NCBI GenBank assembly: GCA_036939755.1
Contig: JALLAZ010000219.1
Span: 1-26,148 of the forward strand
Length of the DNA: 26,148 nucleotides
Direction of reading: 5' to 3'
DNA from: Stephanodiscus triporus
Lineage: Eukaryota > Bacillariophyta > Thalassiosirophyceae > Thalassiosirales > Thalassiosiraceae
Part shown: positions 8,883 through 19,100 of the stretch, piece after piece
Position numbering within the stretch: position 1 is the stretch's first letter
How the letters are laid out: every line of letters starts with the position of its first letter
Translations under genes and position numbers: made by a program
The notes under the pieces: model-generated
What the model was told of the DNA's origin: nothing
Databases searched by the model: none
The model's input: only the letters and a program-made list of their open reading frames with translations

Positions 8883-11409
8883 TTAACAAAGGACCGTATT
8901 CTTGCGGTAGCTCTTGTCATCTTCGTCTGATTTGCTGTCATCTAGAATCTTGGGGTTCGCGCCGTCCGTGAAACATACGAGGAGGCACCGGACACCGTAG
9001 CTGATGTCGATGCCCATGTGGTATAGTTCGCCAGGGTGAACCAACACTTGGCCTTGTCGCAGCAAGATGGTTTTCCTTAATGCCCTGAAGTACGTTCCTC
9101 CTCCTTCGTATTCATCAAGTGTGGTGAGCATGGCTTGCCAAGTGATATCACATCCGTCATAGTGCATTTCAATCCCGGTGTGGTCCGGGCGATCATCGAG
9201 TCTTTGATAAAGGAGAAGATGGGGCTCCTTCCACGATCTGGGCCTAAGGTTCATCGCCTCCTTCCTCATATTCCCTCCGTATACCTCGCCTATAATCTTC
9301 TTGACATCGTGCAAAATCTGATCGGTGTACTTGTTGACCAGATCCTTAACCTGTTCGAATTATTGGCAAGACAGCAAGTGAGTTCAAGAGACTTCGGACA
9401 CGGGGACCATCGTGGAAGGGTGCACTCACTTCCACTGCCGGCAAATCCATTTTGGTGTACGTGTACAACGTCCTCCAATTTTCGGCATTCGATCCCGACT
9501 GGTGGATCTCGCGAGTGTGATCATCGGCCATCATTCGGATTTGATCGCAAACCTCTGGAGAGAGGAGGTCGATTACGAATACCTTCCGAGCCTCATCGAC
9601 AAATGTCACTCTTTTGCCTAGGACCGTTCTGACTCGTAGTTCTGAAGAGTCGTCGCCGTGGAAGGCAGCGTTCGCTGGTGTCACCCTGGCACCGGATCCC
9701 CTGCCCCGAGAAAAACGCGGAGAGCAGGCCTGATGGGCGACGGCAACAACAGCGTTGGGGCTATTAGCCTTCGATCTTGAAGAGTCGTTGTGGGGTGATG
9801 ATTGGAGGCAGCTGTCACGCCTCTGCTGACTCGTCGTGGAAGTCATCGACCGAGTTTGACGTGGCTGGATGGCGTTGAGTTTGGCAGAAGCCTCGTTCCT
9901 GGCCTTGATTTTCTTGACGCACTCCGGTGGTGCGAATGTTGACGGGATAAACGTGGTCACGACCTCCTTGATATCCTGGGTGGCTACCTCCAAGCTATCC
10001 ATAGATTCGTCCACGGACATGACATCGTCATCGGACTTGGACGGCGGAACTCCGTTGTTTTGGTCATGGTCATAAGTCATGACGTAAGAGTTATGCTGAC
10101 CATTGCTACTATTGTGCACCATATGGCCAAAATGTTGTTCGCCACCATTCGATATCCAAGGATTGCCGTGGATGCCGTTACCCCCTGACATGAAGTTAGC
10201 AAAAGGATGACGAACCGTCGCAACCAAGGGCGCTAGGAAATGTGGCATCGTCCATTGATGAGAAGGAGGACGATTGTGGTTGGAATTATTCGACGTTTCG
10301 TACTGTTGCTGTTGTTGCTGCTGCTGCTGCTGCAATTGGTGTGCATGGTGATGATGCTGAGAAGGATGATATCCCCAGTTAGTCATTGGCGAAAACATTG
10401 GCTGGAATGATCTTTGGTCTACTCCTCCACCGTAGAGGTAACCGCCAACGGCACTGGCCGGGCCATGCTCGGCGTACTGATTGAGATTCTGGTGGCAGTT
10501 CGAGTGATTCATCAATGGACGAGCGCCCAAAATGGAGCCCGGAGGATCGATGGGAACCTTAATCATATCCTTGGAGACCTGAATCTCGGCCCCAGCAGCG
10601 TCAAGATCGACCTTTTCCATGGAGCTCGTGGAAGAAGACTTGATCCCATTCCGACGAAGGCCATTGTTCGGAGCGGCGGGTCGGGACTTATTCATCTTCT
10701 CAACAGCAGACGGTGCAGCGCTTGTCAGATCCTTCTGCTGTAACTGAACTTGATTCTCTGTAATCGGACTGAGCGGCATTCGAACGTTTTGGTCGCCATG
10801 ACGCCGCGATGAGTTGGCAACCTTCGTAATCGATTTCAAAGCGTCGTTCTCCTTGTCTGCAGTGGGATTTGGGACAGCATCAGCCGCCGACGCGTTGCTA
10901 CGAGATTCGGAAGACTTCATCATGCTTCCCCTACTTCCTCGAATGCCGGGTCTTGATTGAAAATTCGCCGGCAGATGCCTGATCAAGACGAGGGTGTTCC
11001 TCTTCTCCTGGTTTAGTTCGGACGGTACAGCTACCGCGGTGTCAGACTCAGAAGAATGAATGCTTTGCGAGGATGTTAAGTTTTGCGAAGAAGTTTGAAA
11101 TTAGCACACGCGCAGTCTGAGGAATAACAATGCCGCAAAAAGGCAGAACGAGCTAACTCATCGACGAATCGTCGAGACGACTCACCCCTTAGTTTCCGCT
11201 CCCCTTCGATCGGTTCCCTGGTCGACACTCCTCCTCGACAATGGCAGCGCTCCCAATCTCCCTTCCCTCGCCGACCCCGTCGCTGTCGCCGCCGTCGGCT
11301 TCGTCGACGCTGTCACCGCCTCGCCTGCTTCTGCTGCTATTGCCCCCGCCGATGAAATGTTGTCGTGCCGCGGGTTGTTGTTGTCAACTCTCGAAAGAGT
11401 GCTCCCCAT
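8883..11409 (-). CDS. Prolyl-4-hydroxylase-like 2OG-Fe(II) oxygenase with a long Gln/Asn-rich N-terminus, three exons
   Basis: Proposed exons in reading order are 11409-11186, 11062-9430 and 9350-8883, giving about 774 residues. The catalytic domain is C-terminal: VFVIDLLSPEVCDQI opens it, the iron ligands H682/D684 sit in IEMHYDGCD, EYEGGGTYF follows, and the distal H730 (ELYHMGID) and R740 (YGVRCLLV) are ten residues apart as in prolyl hydroxylases. Such enzymes hydroxylate proline or lysine, mostly in secreted proteins; the substrate here is unknown. Roughly 500 residues before it are low-complexity, with a polyglutamine run from CAG/CAA codons (about 10305-10335), His and Asn runs and Ser-rich stretches, probably disordered. 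No convincing signal peptide starts the protein (MGSTLSRVDNNN), so a nuclear or cytosolic role is possible. The last intron (9429-9351, phase 0) is solid. The first (11185-11063) keeps frame, but its acceptor (gcaaag) is weak; a better-looking acceptor upstream leads to a stop. The frame continues well 5' of 10986, where the codon is TTG. Confidence 0.78.
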
Positions 11410-11903
11410 CTGTCTCTCCGAAGAGACGAAAGCGGGGCGTTCGGAAATTGAATGACGGCGGGTTTGCGCGCAGTGAGAAGATTGTGGCAGCGCAAACTAC
11501 CATAGAGGCTTTTGAAATTTATTATTTTCGTCGCTCGGGCTGGCGGGGGGGGGGGGGGGGGGGGGGGGGAATCCGTCGGTCCCCCCGCGCGAGAAGCCCC
11601 GCCCCCGAAAGTAAGAATCGTATCTACCTCTAGAGTACGATGTGTAAGTAGATACAAACTCTTCTTGTGTGTATGGATTTATCGTACTCTCTAATAGAAA
11701 AAGGACTGATATCTCAGTGTAGACATAAATACACGTGACTGACCCTAAATGACCCTCCCAACAAAAAATCATCTTTATGTATCTACCTAGATAGATAGAG
11801 GCTACGCTACCATATTACTCCTATATTATGAACAACTCAGTACACACACATGCATAACTCTCACTCTGTTGAGTCCCAACCGCCCTGGAAGTAAATAAAC
11901 ATC
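11410..11903. other. Divergent intergenic region with a 25-G run
   Basis: This separates the starts of the oxygenase (leftward) and the M8-like gene (rightward), so both promoters should lie here. It holds an uninterrupted run of G at 11545-11569, flanked by more G/C, and short tagatagatag-type repeats near 11789. No core promoter element stands out. Frames crossing the G run are Gly- or Pro-rich artefacts. Confidence 0.45.
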
Positions 11904-14900
11904 ATGGCCAGTCGTCCCGCGAGAATTCGCCCAACGAACGGGAGGAGGAGGCCGGACGATCCCGGCGGACTGGCGATCGACGATGGCGCGTCGGCGTCGG
12001 CGTGGGCGACCAGCGGCGCGCGGACTACGACGACGACTACGGCGACGGCGACGGCGACGGCGATCGCGATGACGCCCTATTCGGGAATAATACAGAGGTA
12101 CATCGACGAGGACAGGGACGGCGAGAGGAGGGGGAGGACGGGGGGGCATCATCGCGGGCGCGAACACCGCGGCTCCTCCCGTCATCATCGCCGGAGGGGG
12201 GGGAGGACGAGGGAACCTCTATTCGGCTCGTCGGGCGAGACCGTCACGCCTGGCGCCGCGCCTCCGCCGCAGTCGGACGCCGCCTCCGCCGTCGTCGTCG
12301 ACGACGACGACGATCACCACGGCATCACCGGGGAAAGAACCCTCCGCCTCCTCCTGATATCGCTCGTCGCGCTCGCGTCGAAATCGCTCTGGGGGGGACG
12401 AAATTCCCCCCTCGCGCGGTCCGCGGCGACGGGATGGCTCGCCGCGCGTCGTTTCGTCTCGAATTGCGACGACTGCGGCGGGGGGGGGGGATGGACGGGG
12501 GGGGGCGGCGACGTCCCGTTCCGACCGAATTTCGTCCGCGAGCGCCCGTACGTCACGTCGTCGTACTACGCCGCCACGACGAACGTCGACGTCCTGACGA
12601 GGATGGAGGTTGCGCAGGTGACGCCCAACGCCGGACGCTCGCCGGACGGGGAGCGCGGGATAACCTCGAGGCTGGCGATACTCCGACCGTTCTGCGAGTT
12701 CGACGCCGAGGCCCTGTCGACCATGTTCGCATGCTGGAACAGCCTGGTGCCATGCCGTGCCGCCGAGATGGACCTGGGCGACGACGACGACGACGGCTTC
12801 GAAGGGATAGGGGACGACGTCGGGGTCGACGAGTGGGTTCTCTTTGACGAGTCTGTCAACGGCACCGGACGTCGGATGCGCGAGGAGGAGGTGGGACGGT
12901 GGGAGTGCGAGGCGGCGGACGACGACGGCGACGACAAGGACCCGAATGGCGCCGGTGACGACGATCACGGGGATCGCGATCCTACGAAGTCGTCGTCGTC
13001 GACGACGAACGCGTCGTCGACAAGGCGGTGCAGGCGCGGGCCAACGGGCGCGAGGGAGCGCTTCGACAGCGTCGCCGCCGACGGACTCCGAAAGACGTCC
13101 GTGGACCTCTTCCTTTTCTACTCGCAGACGTTCTCCGAGAACGGGGATGCGATCAAGGCGGTGGACGAGATCATGGATGAATTCTTCAGCCCGGGGGGAT
13201 GGAGCAGGTGCTTCGACAACATATACGCCGTGGAGGCGAACATCCCCAAGGTTAGTCAAGGAGGTGAACTTTGTTGCTGTATCAATACTGCGCTCATTCG
13301 TCTTCGTCTTTTGCGATCTTATTCGAAAAGGAGCTCGACCTATACATCCCCGCGGCGCAGTCGGAATTGTACAACTGGGGTGAGTAGTTTATTAAACATG
13401 CCAAGGATACATTATTTACTGGATCCTGGGGGAGGGGTGAGCGCGTGTGTGTGGGCGACTGTCCGGTTTTCGAAGACGCCCCTCATTTCCATACCCTCGT
13501 TCCATCTAAAACGCGAAACTAAAACGATTGTCCACCCCTCTCCTGTTATTTCACTCCTGCGCGCGTATATAAAAAAAAGTCAATGGCCCGAACAGACAGT
13601 ACGAGGCCGGCTTCCGCATCGTGCAGAGCGGTGAGTGGGGGGATTACGACGCCTTCTACCTCATGGAGGGGGACAGCGTCCCTGTCAAGAATTACTGGCT
13701 GGACGTGATACTCGGCGAGATCGAGGCCCACCGTCCGTTCGCGGTGCTGGGGGATCAGTACAGTGGGGACAAGTGGGACTCGTTCTACGAGAGCATTCCA
13801 ATATCGCTGTTGCATCACACGAACGGCAACGGCATATACAACGTATCGCATCCGCTCCTTGAACGTCTGACGGGGCAGCTGGAGGTCGAGGCGCCGTGTC
13901 CGTACAATTCTATACCCTACGATTACAGGATGTCGCAGATGTGGACGGAGGGAGTACTCGGGATCGTGCCAAAGCTCGCGCCGAAGATCATGCTCAACGA
14001 GGAGGGCGAGAACATCACACTGTCGGACAACCTCGCGATGTTCAGCAAGTGGGCAAACAGATGGAAGGACGAGGAGCCGTTCAAGTTCACCAAGGCAATA
14101 CACAACTACGCCGCGACGAACCTGATACCGCGTCATCTCGGGCCGGAGTACGTGATACACGGCGCCAAGTTGTACAGTCCCTGGGATCCCACGCGAACGG
14201 AGATAACGCTCGTGGTGTCGGAGTGGTTCTTCGATAGGTCCTTGTCCCTCATCAAGACTTTGGACAGTAAGGATCATCCGTTCAGCCAAGTCATAATCAT
14301 GATCCCGCCGAGCGTATCGAACTCGCACGACTACACGAAGTACACCAGCGTGCCGGTGACGTTGCAGTTCCGGGATACGCCCGACTTCATGGACCTGTGC
14401 ACCGCGGAGGTGACGACGGATTGGTTCATGATCACCAATTCGTACCATACGGTTTCGAGGCATGTCGATTTGATGTTCACGGTAAGTCGACGCACCATGA
14501 TCTGCTTCCTCGTCCGAAGGAACGTTTGTTGCCCTGCACCCTTGCTCATCATTTATTCATTGTTTCGCGACACATAAGCCCGGCAAGTTCGTCCCAGTCA
14601 TTCCATTCACTCCCGCAACTTATTCATTCTGCCTCAAGTATCCCTACTGCAAGGAAATCATCATGTTGTCTCAGCGATGGAATCTAAAAAACAAGCAAGT
14701 CGTTCTAGACATGGACATGCTTTACAATACGAAGGAGAGGAATGCCTTTTGTTCGGAGTGGAAGGAACGCAATGGTGTGAACGGCGAGGATTTGTATGCC
14801 AAGCATCAACCGTTGCGATGGAAACTCAGGGAAGAGAAGATTATCGGTCCCAAAGGACCGACCGGGACGGACTACCTTGCCTACCTCACGAGGGAAAAGA

Positions 14901-17452
14901 AGGACGGCATGTATAAAATGACAGATCGTAGTCTATATGGTGCCCGAGCTCCCTTTATCAAAGTGTTCCGGAAGGAGGAGAAGCTTGACGGAATGTCGGA
15001 GGAGGAGCTCGCGAGGCGTCTCGGCATGACGCTACTGAGCAATACCACGGAATGCAGCTGCAACCGATTCGAGCTTGAGAGTGAGTGTATTGGATCCGGC
15101 CTCGGTTGTCAGTGGAGGGATTTATTTGATTCGTGCCATCCTCCGGAGATGATCGACGATGGCGTCCCCATCTGCTCGACCACGGAGGCTCCGACGATGT
15201 CTCCTACCGTGTCAATCGATGGTGACTTGCAAGGGACGCAGGCGCCAACAATTATGGTATCACAATCAGGATCTGTCGTTGGAAGCGAAGCCAACGGTAC
15301 ATGGAATGTTCTCAACTACCTGTTCAAAAGTCGCGAGCACGAAGAAGGTGCAATTAATGACGCGCTTGTCAATGAGCCACAAGCACGCAGGCATCTACTC
15401 ACTTTGTCCGATGACAATTTAGCAAACGACATATTAACAAGCTTTGATCCTATCAGTGTTTCTGATAACATGAACCCTGCGGCATCATTACTCGAGTCTT
15501 TTTCTCGTGGCGAGGTCTTGGCTCAAACGCAGTCGTCTCACCAAGGAGCAACCAAGACAAGCTGCCCAACTTATGGTCCAAGCATCGTGCCACGTAGAAT
15601 CAAAGAATTGTTACTCAATGATTCTTCTATTGGTGGCGGAGACGCAATATTCAATGGTACGGCAAGCGTTATTGGCAAGCATGACAGTGCACTTGTTAGA
15701 ATTGGACGAGCAAGGCATACTCAGCACCAGCTTGTCCAATTTGATCCCGCGAAGGGCCTTGACTTTGGTTCAGTGAAGGTTCCGCCGCCCGACGAGGCTA
15801 AGAAGCGACGTACAATGGTCGATTATGGCAAAAAGCAATCTGGACTGCGTATCGTGTTCGACACTTCTTCCTTGTCAACGCTTCTTCGCAAAATGGGCCA
15901 AAATTTCGCTGCGATTGACCAATACAATCCCACTAATGCACGAATCAATGCATACACTGAAACCATCTTACCGTCGATTGTACAGACATGGGGCAATCTT
16001 CTTCGGGTCTACTATCCATTGCAAAATATTCACCCTCATTCGTCAAGCTGTGGAGAAACGGCTATACCTCAGCAACACCTCGAGGAGGGCATTGCTGACG
16101 CAGATGTTGTGGTTTATGTAGAAAGTAGAGACACCTTATCTTGCTCGCTTGATTCAAGACCGGAAATCACCATATGCAGCTTCGATCAACACATGAGACC
16201 TCTGATTGGGTCCCTTTCCATATGCCTAGAAGACATGGTTGTGCAAAATAACAGAGTGCATGAAAACGAGATTTTACATCATACTGCCCTGATCTCACAG
16301 GTGTTGGGGCGATTCCTCGGACTCAGTCCTGCTCTATTCAAGTATTTTAGAGATTCCGAGACGGGTCTACTCTGGGGCGAGCGAGGGGTTGTACTCTCAT
16401 GTGGAGAGAGCCAAGCGACGCGTGAAACTATGTTGTCGAATATTATTCAGCAACGAATGGCACGTGACGGAGAGCCGTTCTACGAGATCTCCTCTCCCAC
16501 TCTCAAGCAAGTTGTGCGAAATCACTTTGATTGCCAAACGCTCACAGGAGCCAGATTAACTGGTCCTTTGCCCGACCGCAACAACTATGATGAATGCAAC
16601 TTTTTCAATCTCGACCTTCGATTTCATTTTGACGAGGATATGACGTCCATTTCGACGAATGCGGATGGAGCTTTTGCTGTGTCGCCGTTATCTCTTGCTC
16701 TGCTTGAGGATTCATCGTGGTACAAGGCGAACTTCGCCGCAGCAACAACGCCTTCATTTGGACGCGGGGCTGGATGTGGCTTTGTTGAAAGTTCATGCAT
16801 TGTTGGGGGGAATATGCCTGATTACTCCACAGGATACTTTTGCGCCTCTGTTGAGCTACCAGGTACTCGTTCTGGGTGCGACTATGCACACCATCACAAG
16901 GCTGGTTGCGACTTGGAGATTGATGCTGGTCCTCCTGAAAGGAATCAGTACTTCCTACCGTCTAACCCAGAGTTTGGATCGACATTTGCTGATATGCACT
17001 ACTGCCCCATGCGTTCAAGGCATCTTGTCCCGTGCTCGTCCAACAAAAAGGCAGTGGCATCACTTGCTGGGGAATCATTCGAAGAGAACAGCAGGTGCTT
17101 CGAGACGGACTCCAGTATACCAGTCTGTCTCGAAACAAAGTGCAATTCAGTAGACAAAACACTGAGCTTTGTCGTCAACGGAAAACGTTTCTATTGCTCT
17201 TACGATGGGCAGGTGATCAATGTTGACGCTGGCTACTCGGTTGTCTGTCCGAGAATAGCCGTCATCTGTCCTGATCAAGTGTGTCCGCACTCTTGTTCTG
17301 GAAAAGGTGTGTGTGATTACTGCTTGGACATACCTCAGTGTATATGCGATGATCCTTTTGACAAGACACCTGGTTGCTACGGTGACGCATCGTTGGCGCA
17401 AAATGTCGAACGAGAAAACGAAGACGAAGGGTCGGTTCAATCGTCACAATGA
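11904..17452 (+). CDS. Membrane-anchored multidomain protein: diatom GT-like domain, inactive leishmanolysin (M8) domain, EGF-like tail; four exons
   Basis: Exons 11904-13250, 13331-13379, 13580-14481 and 14579-17452 join in frame through GT-AG introns to give about 1,723 residues. After a basic, low-complexity start, one hydrophobic segment (about residues 147-165, LRLLLISLVALAS) suggests a type II anchor. The first conserved block runs from LFLFYSQTFS (about 402) through YNWVNGPNRQYE, MEGDSVPVKNYWLD (D497), LLHHTNGN and a Cys-rich part; this is a diatom family I know only as uncharacterised, and the acidic GDSVPV element near a W-L-D suggests, without proof, a glycosyltransferase-like fold. 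A TEAPTMSPT linker follows near 15190. The second half matches leishmanolysin: LGLSPALFKYFRD, SPTLKQVVRNHFDC, SLALLEDSSWYKANF, FGRGAGCGFV and CDYAHHHKAGC. The expected HExxH is replaced by SQVLG (1339-1343), and the third-ligand region reads CNFFN (N1440), so it should not bind zinc. An EGF-like CPHSCSGKGVCDYC segment closes it. Confidence 0.8.
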
Positions 17453-17593
17453 AGAACTTATCATGACTTGGAGGAATTTTCTGATTGAGACGCGATGTTA
17501 CCAATACAATAATGTAATAATGTTTGTTAATCTCTGTCTAGCCTTTAGATATTAAATTGTACTGCGATATCTCATTTTTCTCGCGATTAACCA

Positions 17594-18091
17594 TCAATTG
17601 GTCATCTCCACGGGAGGCAAGGCATCCAAAGGGATTAAATCCCTGCTACCAATCATCAAAGGCACCAAGAACAAGATGGGAACCAACGTCAAAATGATAT
17701 AAATTATAACCCGCGACTGTTTCCCGTCGGTGAAATCGGGCGAGAGCAAGTTTGGGTCATCGCTCAGCTCTCCTTGAGAGAGGAAGGGAGCCGCCACCCT
17801 AACATTATCATCGGCGCTCTTTTTGGAAGATTGCGCTCGCATTGTTGATAATGGCGCATCATCGTCGTCATCGGTCAAATCTATCACGCCTGCATTGTTA
17901 CTATCCTCGGGGGATGATAAGAGGGGTGTCATTGATTTTTTGTAACCGTGGCAAGATCGCGCGTGAAGCGATTTGAACGGCGACGTGGAGGCTATCGGGG
18001 CGAAAGCAGATATTGACGGGGCATGTCGCGCTATGAGCAGTAATTGGACAATAAATAACGCCTTCAGGGAGTGGAAGTGCGTTGATGCCAT
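17594..18091 (-). CDS. Small plastid-targeted single-span membrane protein, 165 aa
   Basis: This single-exon frame has an ATG start. Residues 9-29 are a hydrophobic signal peptide (LKALFIVQLLLIA) ending in SAFAP, with F30 directly after the expected cleavage site; this is the diatom motif for import across the four plastid membranes. A Ser/Lys-rich transit segment follows (to about 60), then an acidic run DLTDDDDDAP, a Ser-rich stretch, and one membrane helix near the C-terminus (about 128-149, IIYIILTLVPILFLVPLMI). The short mature chain with a single C-terminal helix fits a small thylakoid or plastid-envelope membrane protein, but I do not recognise the family. It lies tail-to-tail with the M8-like gene, 141 bases between stops. 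The lengths of its acidic tract and helix leave no room for an enzyme domain. Confidence 0.8.
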   Translation of the reverse strand: MASTHFHSLKALFIVQLLLIARHAPSISAFAPIASTSPFKSLHARSCHGYKKSMTPLLSSPEDSNNAGVIDLTDDDDDAPLSTMRAQSSKKSADDNVRVAAPFLSQGELSDDPNLLSPDFTDGKQSRVIIYIILTLVPILFLVPLMIGSRDLIPLDALPPVEMTN

Positions 18092-18429
18092 GGTTGCAAA
18101 GCCTTGGTTGAACGGTCTACCTACTTATCTGAGTAAATGTGAAGTACGTAGAGTATGTGTAGTAAGTACGATATGATATGATACCTAATAATATGATGAA
18201 TAATCCTACTACCTAAAATTATGTATTATTCCCTAAGAATAAGGGGACAAACAGTCCCCCTGTAGCCTTAGTACACACAGCCCCGTATGTAGTACTATAC
18301 CATCACTATCGTAGGAGGACTCTCGCCAATCACATCTCTTTTTTGTCCCTTTTTTTGTCAGACCGGAGTAGTTATCTACGATAGGCAATTTTTACCATCA
18401 TCAACACACCATGGGCGTCATCGGCCAGG
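18092..18429. other. Upstream region of the plastid gene; no gene seen apart from a 38-codon frame
   Basis: AT-rich sequence with short direct repeats (gatatgatatgata near 18170) should include the promoter and 5' leader of the plastid protein. Stops fill all frames until ATG 18411 (context acaccATGG), which opens a 38-codon frame ending at TGA 18525-18527, inside the tandem repeat array. A related C-terminal peptide (TRAFPxS, then LGVV and a stop) is readable from the next repeat copy, but I do not call it a gene. Confidence 0.35.
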
Positions 18430-18860
18430 GCCTCTACCGCCGCCAATACCTGGGGGACGCCCGTTTTGGCACAACGCGCGCGTTCCCCGCATCATGGCCG
18501 ACGATGGATGCGCTCGGTGTGGTGTGATTCAACTCAGAGGAGAAGAAATACCATACTTTCGCCAGGGCGATTCAGTAGGTAATTTTGCTGCGACACAACA
18601 ATCAAACCGCCGGAGCGTACACAGCCGCCCGCAGCCGGGGGACGCACATTCTGGCGCAACACGTGCGTTCCCCATGTCATTTTGTACAATTGATGGGCTT
18701 GGTGTGGTGTGATTCGACTCAGAGGAGAAGAAATACCATACTTTCGCCAGGGGGTAATATTGCCGCGACACAACAATCAAACCGCCGGAGCATACATAGC
18801 TGCCCAGGGCTGGAGGACGCCTATTTTGAGGCGCTGCGCCCCTTCCTCCTATCATGATGG
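18430..18860. repeat. 185-base tandem repeat array, about 2.3 copies
   Basis: The phrase ggtgtggtgtgatt occurs at 18516 and 18701, setting a period of 185 bases. A partial copy precedes it (18430-18515, from the part related to gggggacgc, through gcgttcccc), and the second full copy has a short deletion after cgccaggg. Shared blocks include gaggagaagaaatacc, atactttcgccaggg and cacaacaatcaaaccgccgg. The array lies between the plastid gene and the 3' end of the transposase-like gene, where some DNA transposons carry subterminal repeats. No mature RNA or protein is evident. Confidence 0.75.
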
Positions 18861-18913
18861 ATGACCGCTGTCATTCGTTTGGGCCACTGAATGGGTTTCT
18901 CAGTTGGTCTCAC

Positions 18914-18946
18914 GTGGGGAGTTGCAGCTTCTACGCAACTCCCCAC
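18914..18946. repeat. 12-bp perfect hairpin with a 9-base loop
   Basis: gtggggagttgc (18914-18925) and gcaactccccac (18935-18946) are exact reverse complements separated by agcttctac. It lies just past the tandem array and about 150 bases beyond the stop codon of the minus-strand transposase-like gene. A short weaker inverted repeat (ctact, then agtag) follows at about 18950-18965. It could be a terminator-like or 3'-end structure, or a subterminal element of a transposon. Confidence 0.65.
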
Positions 18947-19100
18947 ACATCTACTGTAAAAGTAGCTACTATGAAGCAAGTCCCGACACAGCTATCATCA
19001 ATTTCTTTGGAGGTACAGCGCATCAACAACTCCTAACCCAACACAACAATCATCCAGTATTATTGGTAAGTATTATGAAATGTGTGCATATTCACTTTAT

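Noticed and set aside
12219..13259. 346-codon minus-strand frame opposite exon 1 of the M8-like gene
   Set aside because: It is Arg/Val-rich shadow coding made possible by GC-rich triplets; the plus strand carries the family motifs and fitting splice sites.
13546..14463. 305-codon minus-strand frame opposite exon 3 of the M8-like gene
   Set aside because: It is an antisense shadow with no family features; the plus strand gives a continuous conserved domain.
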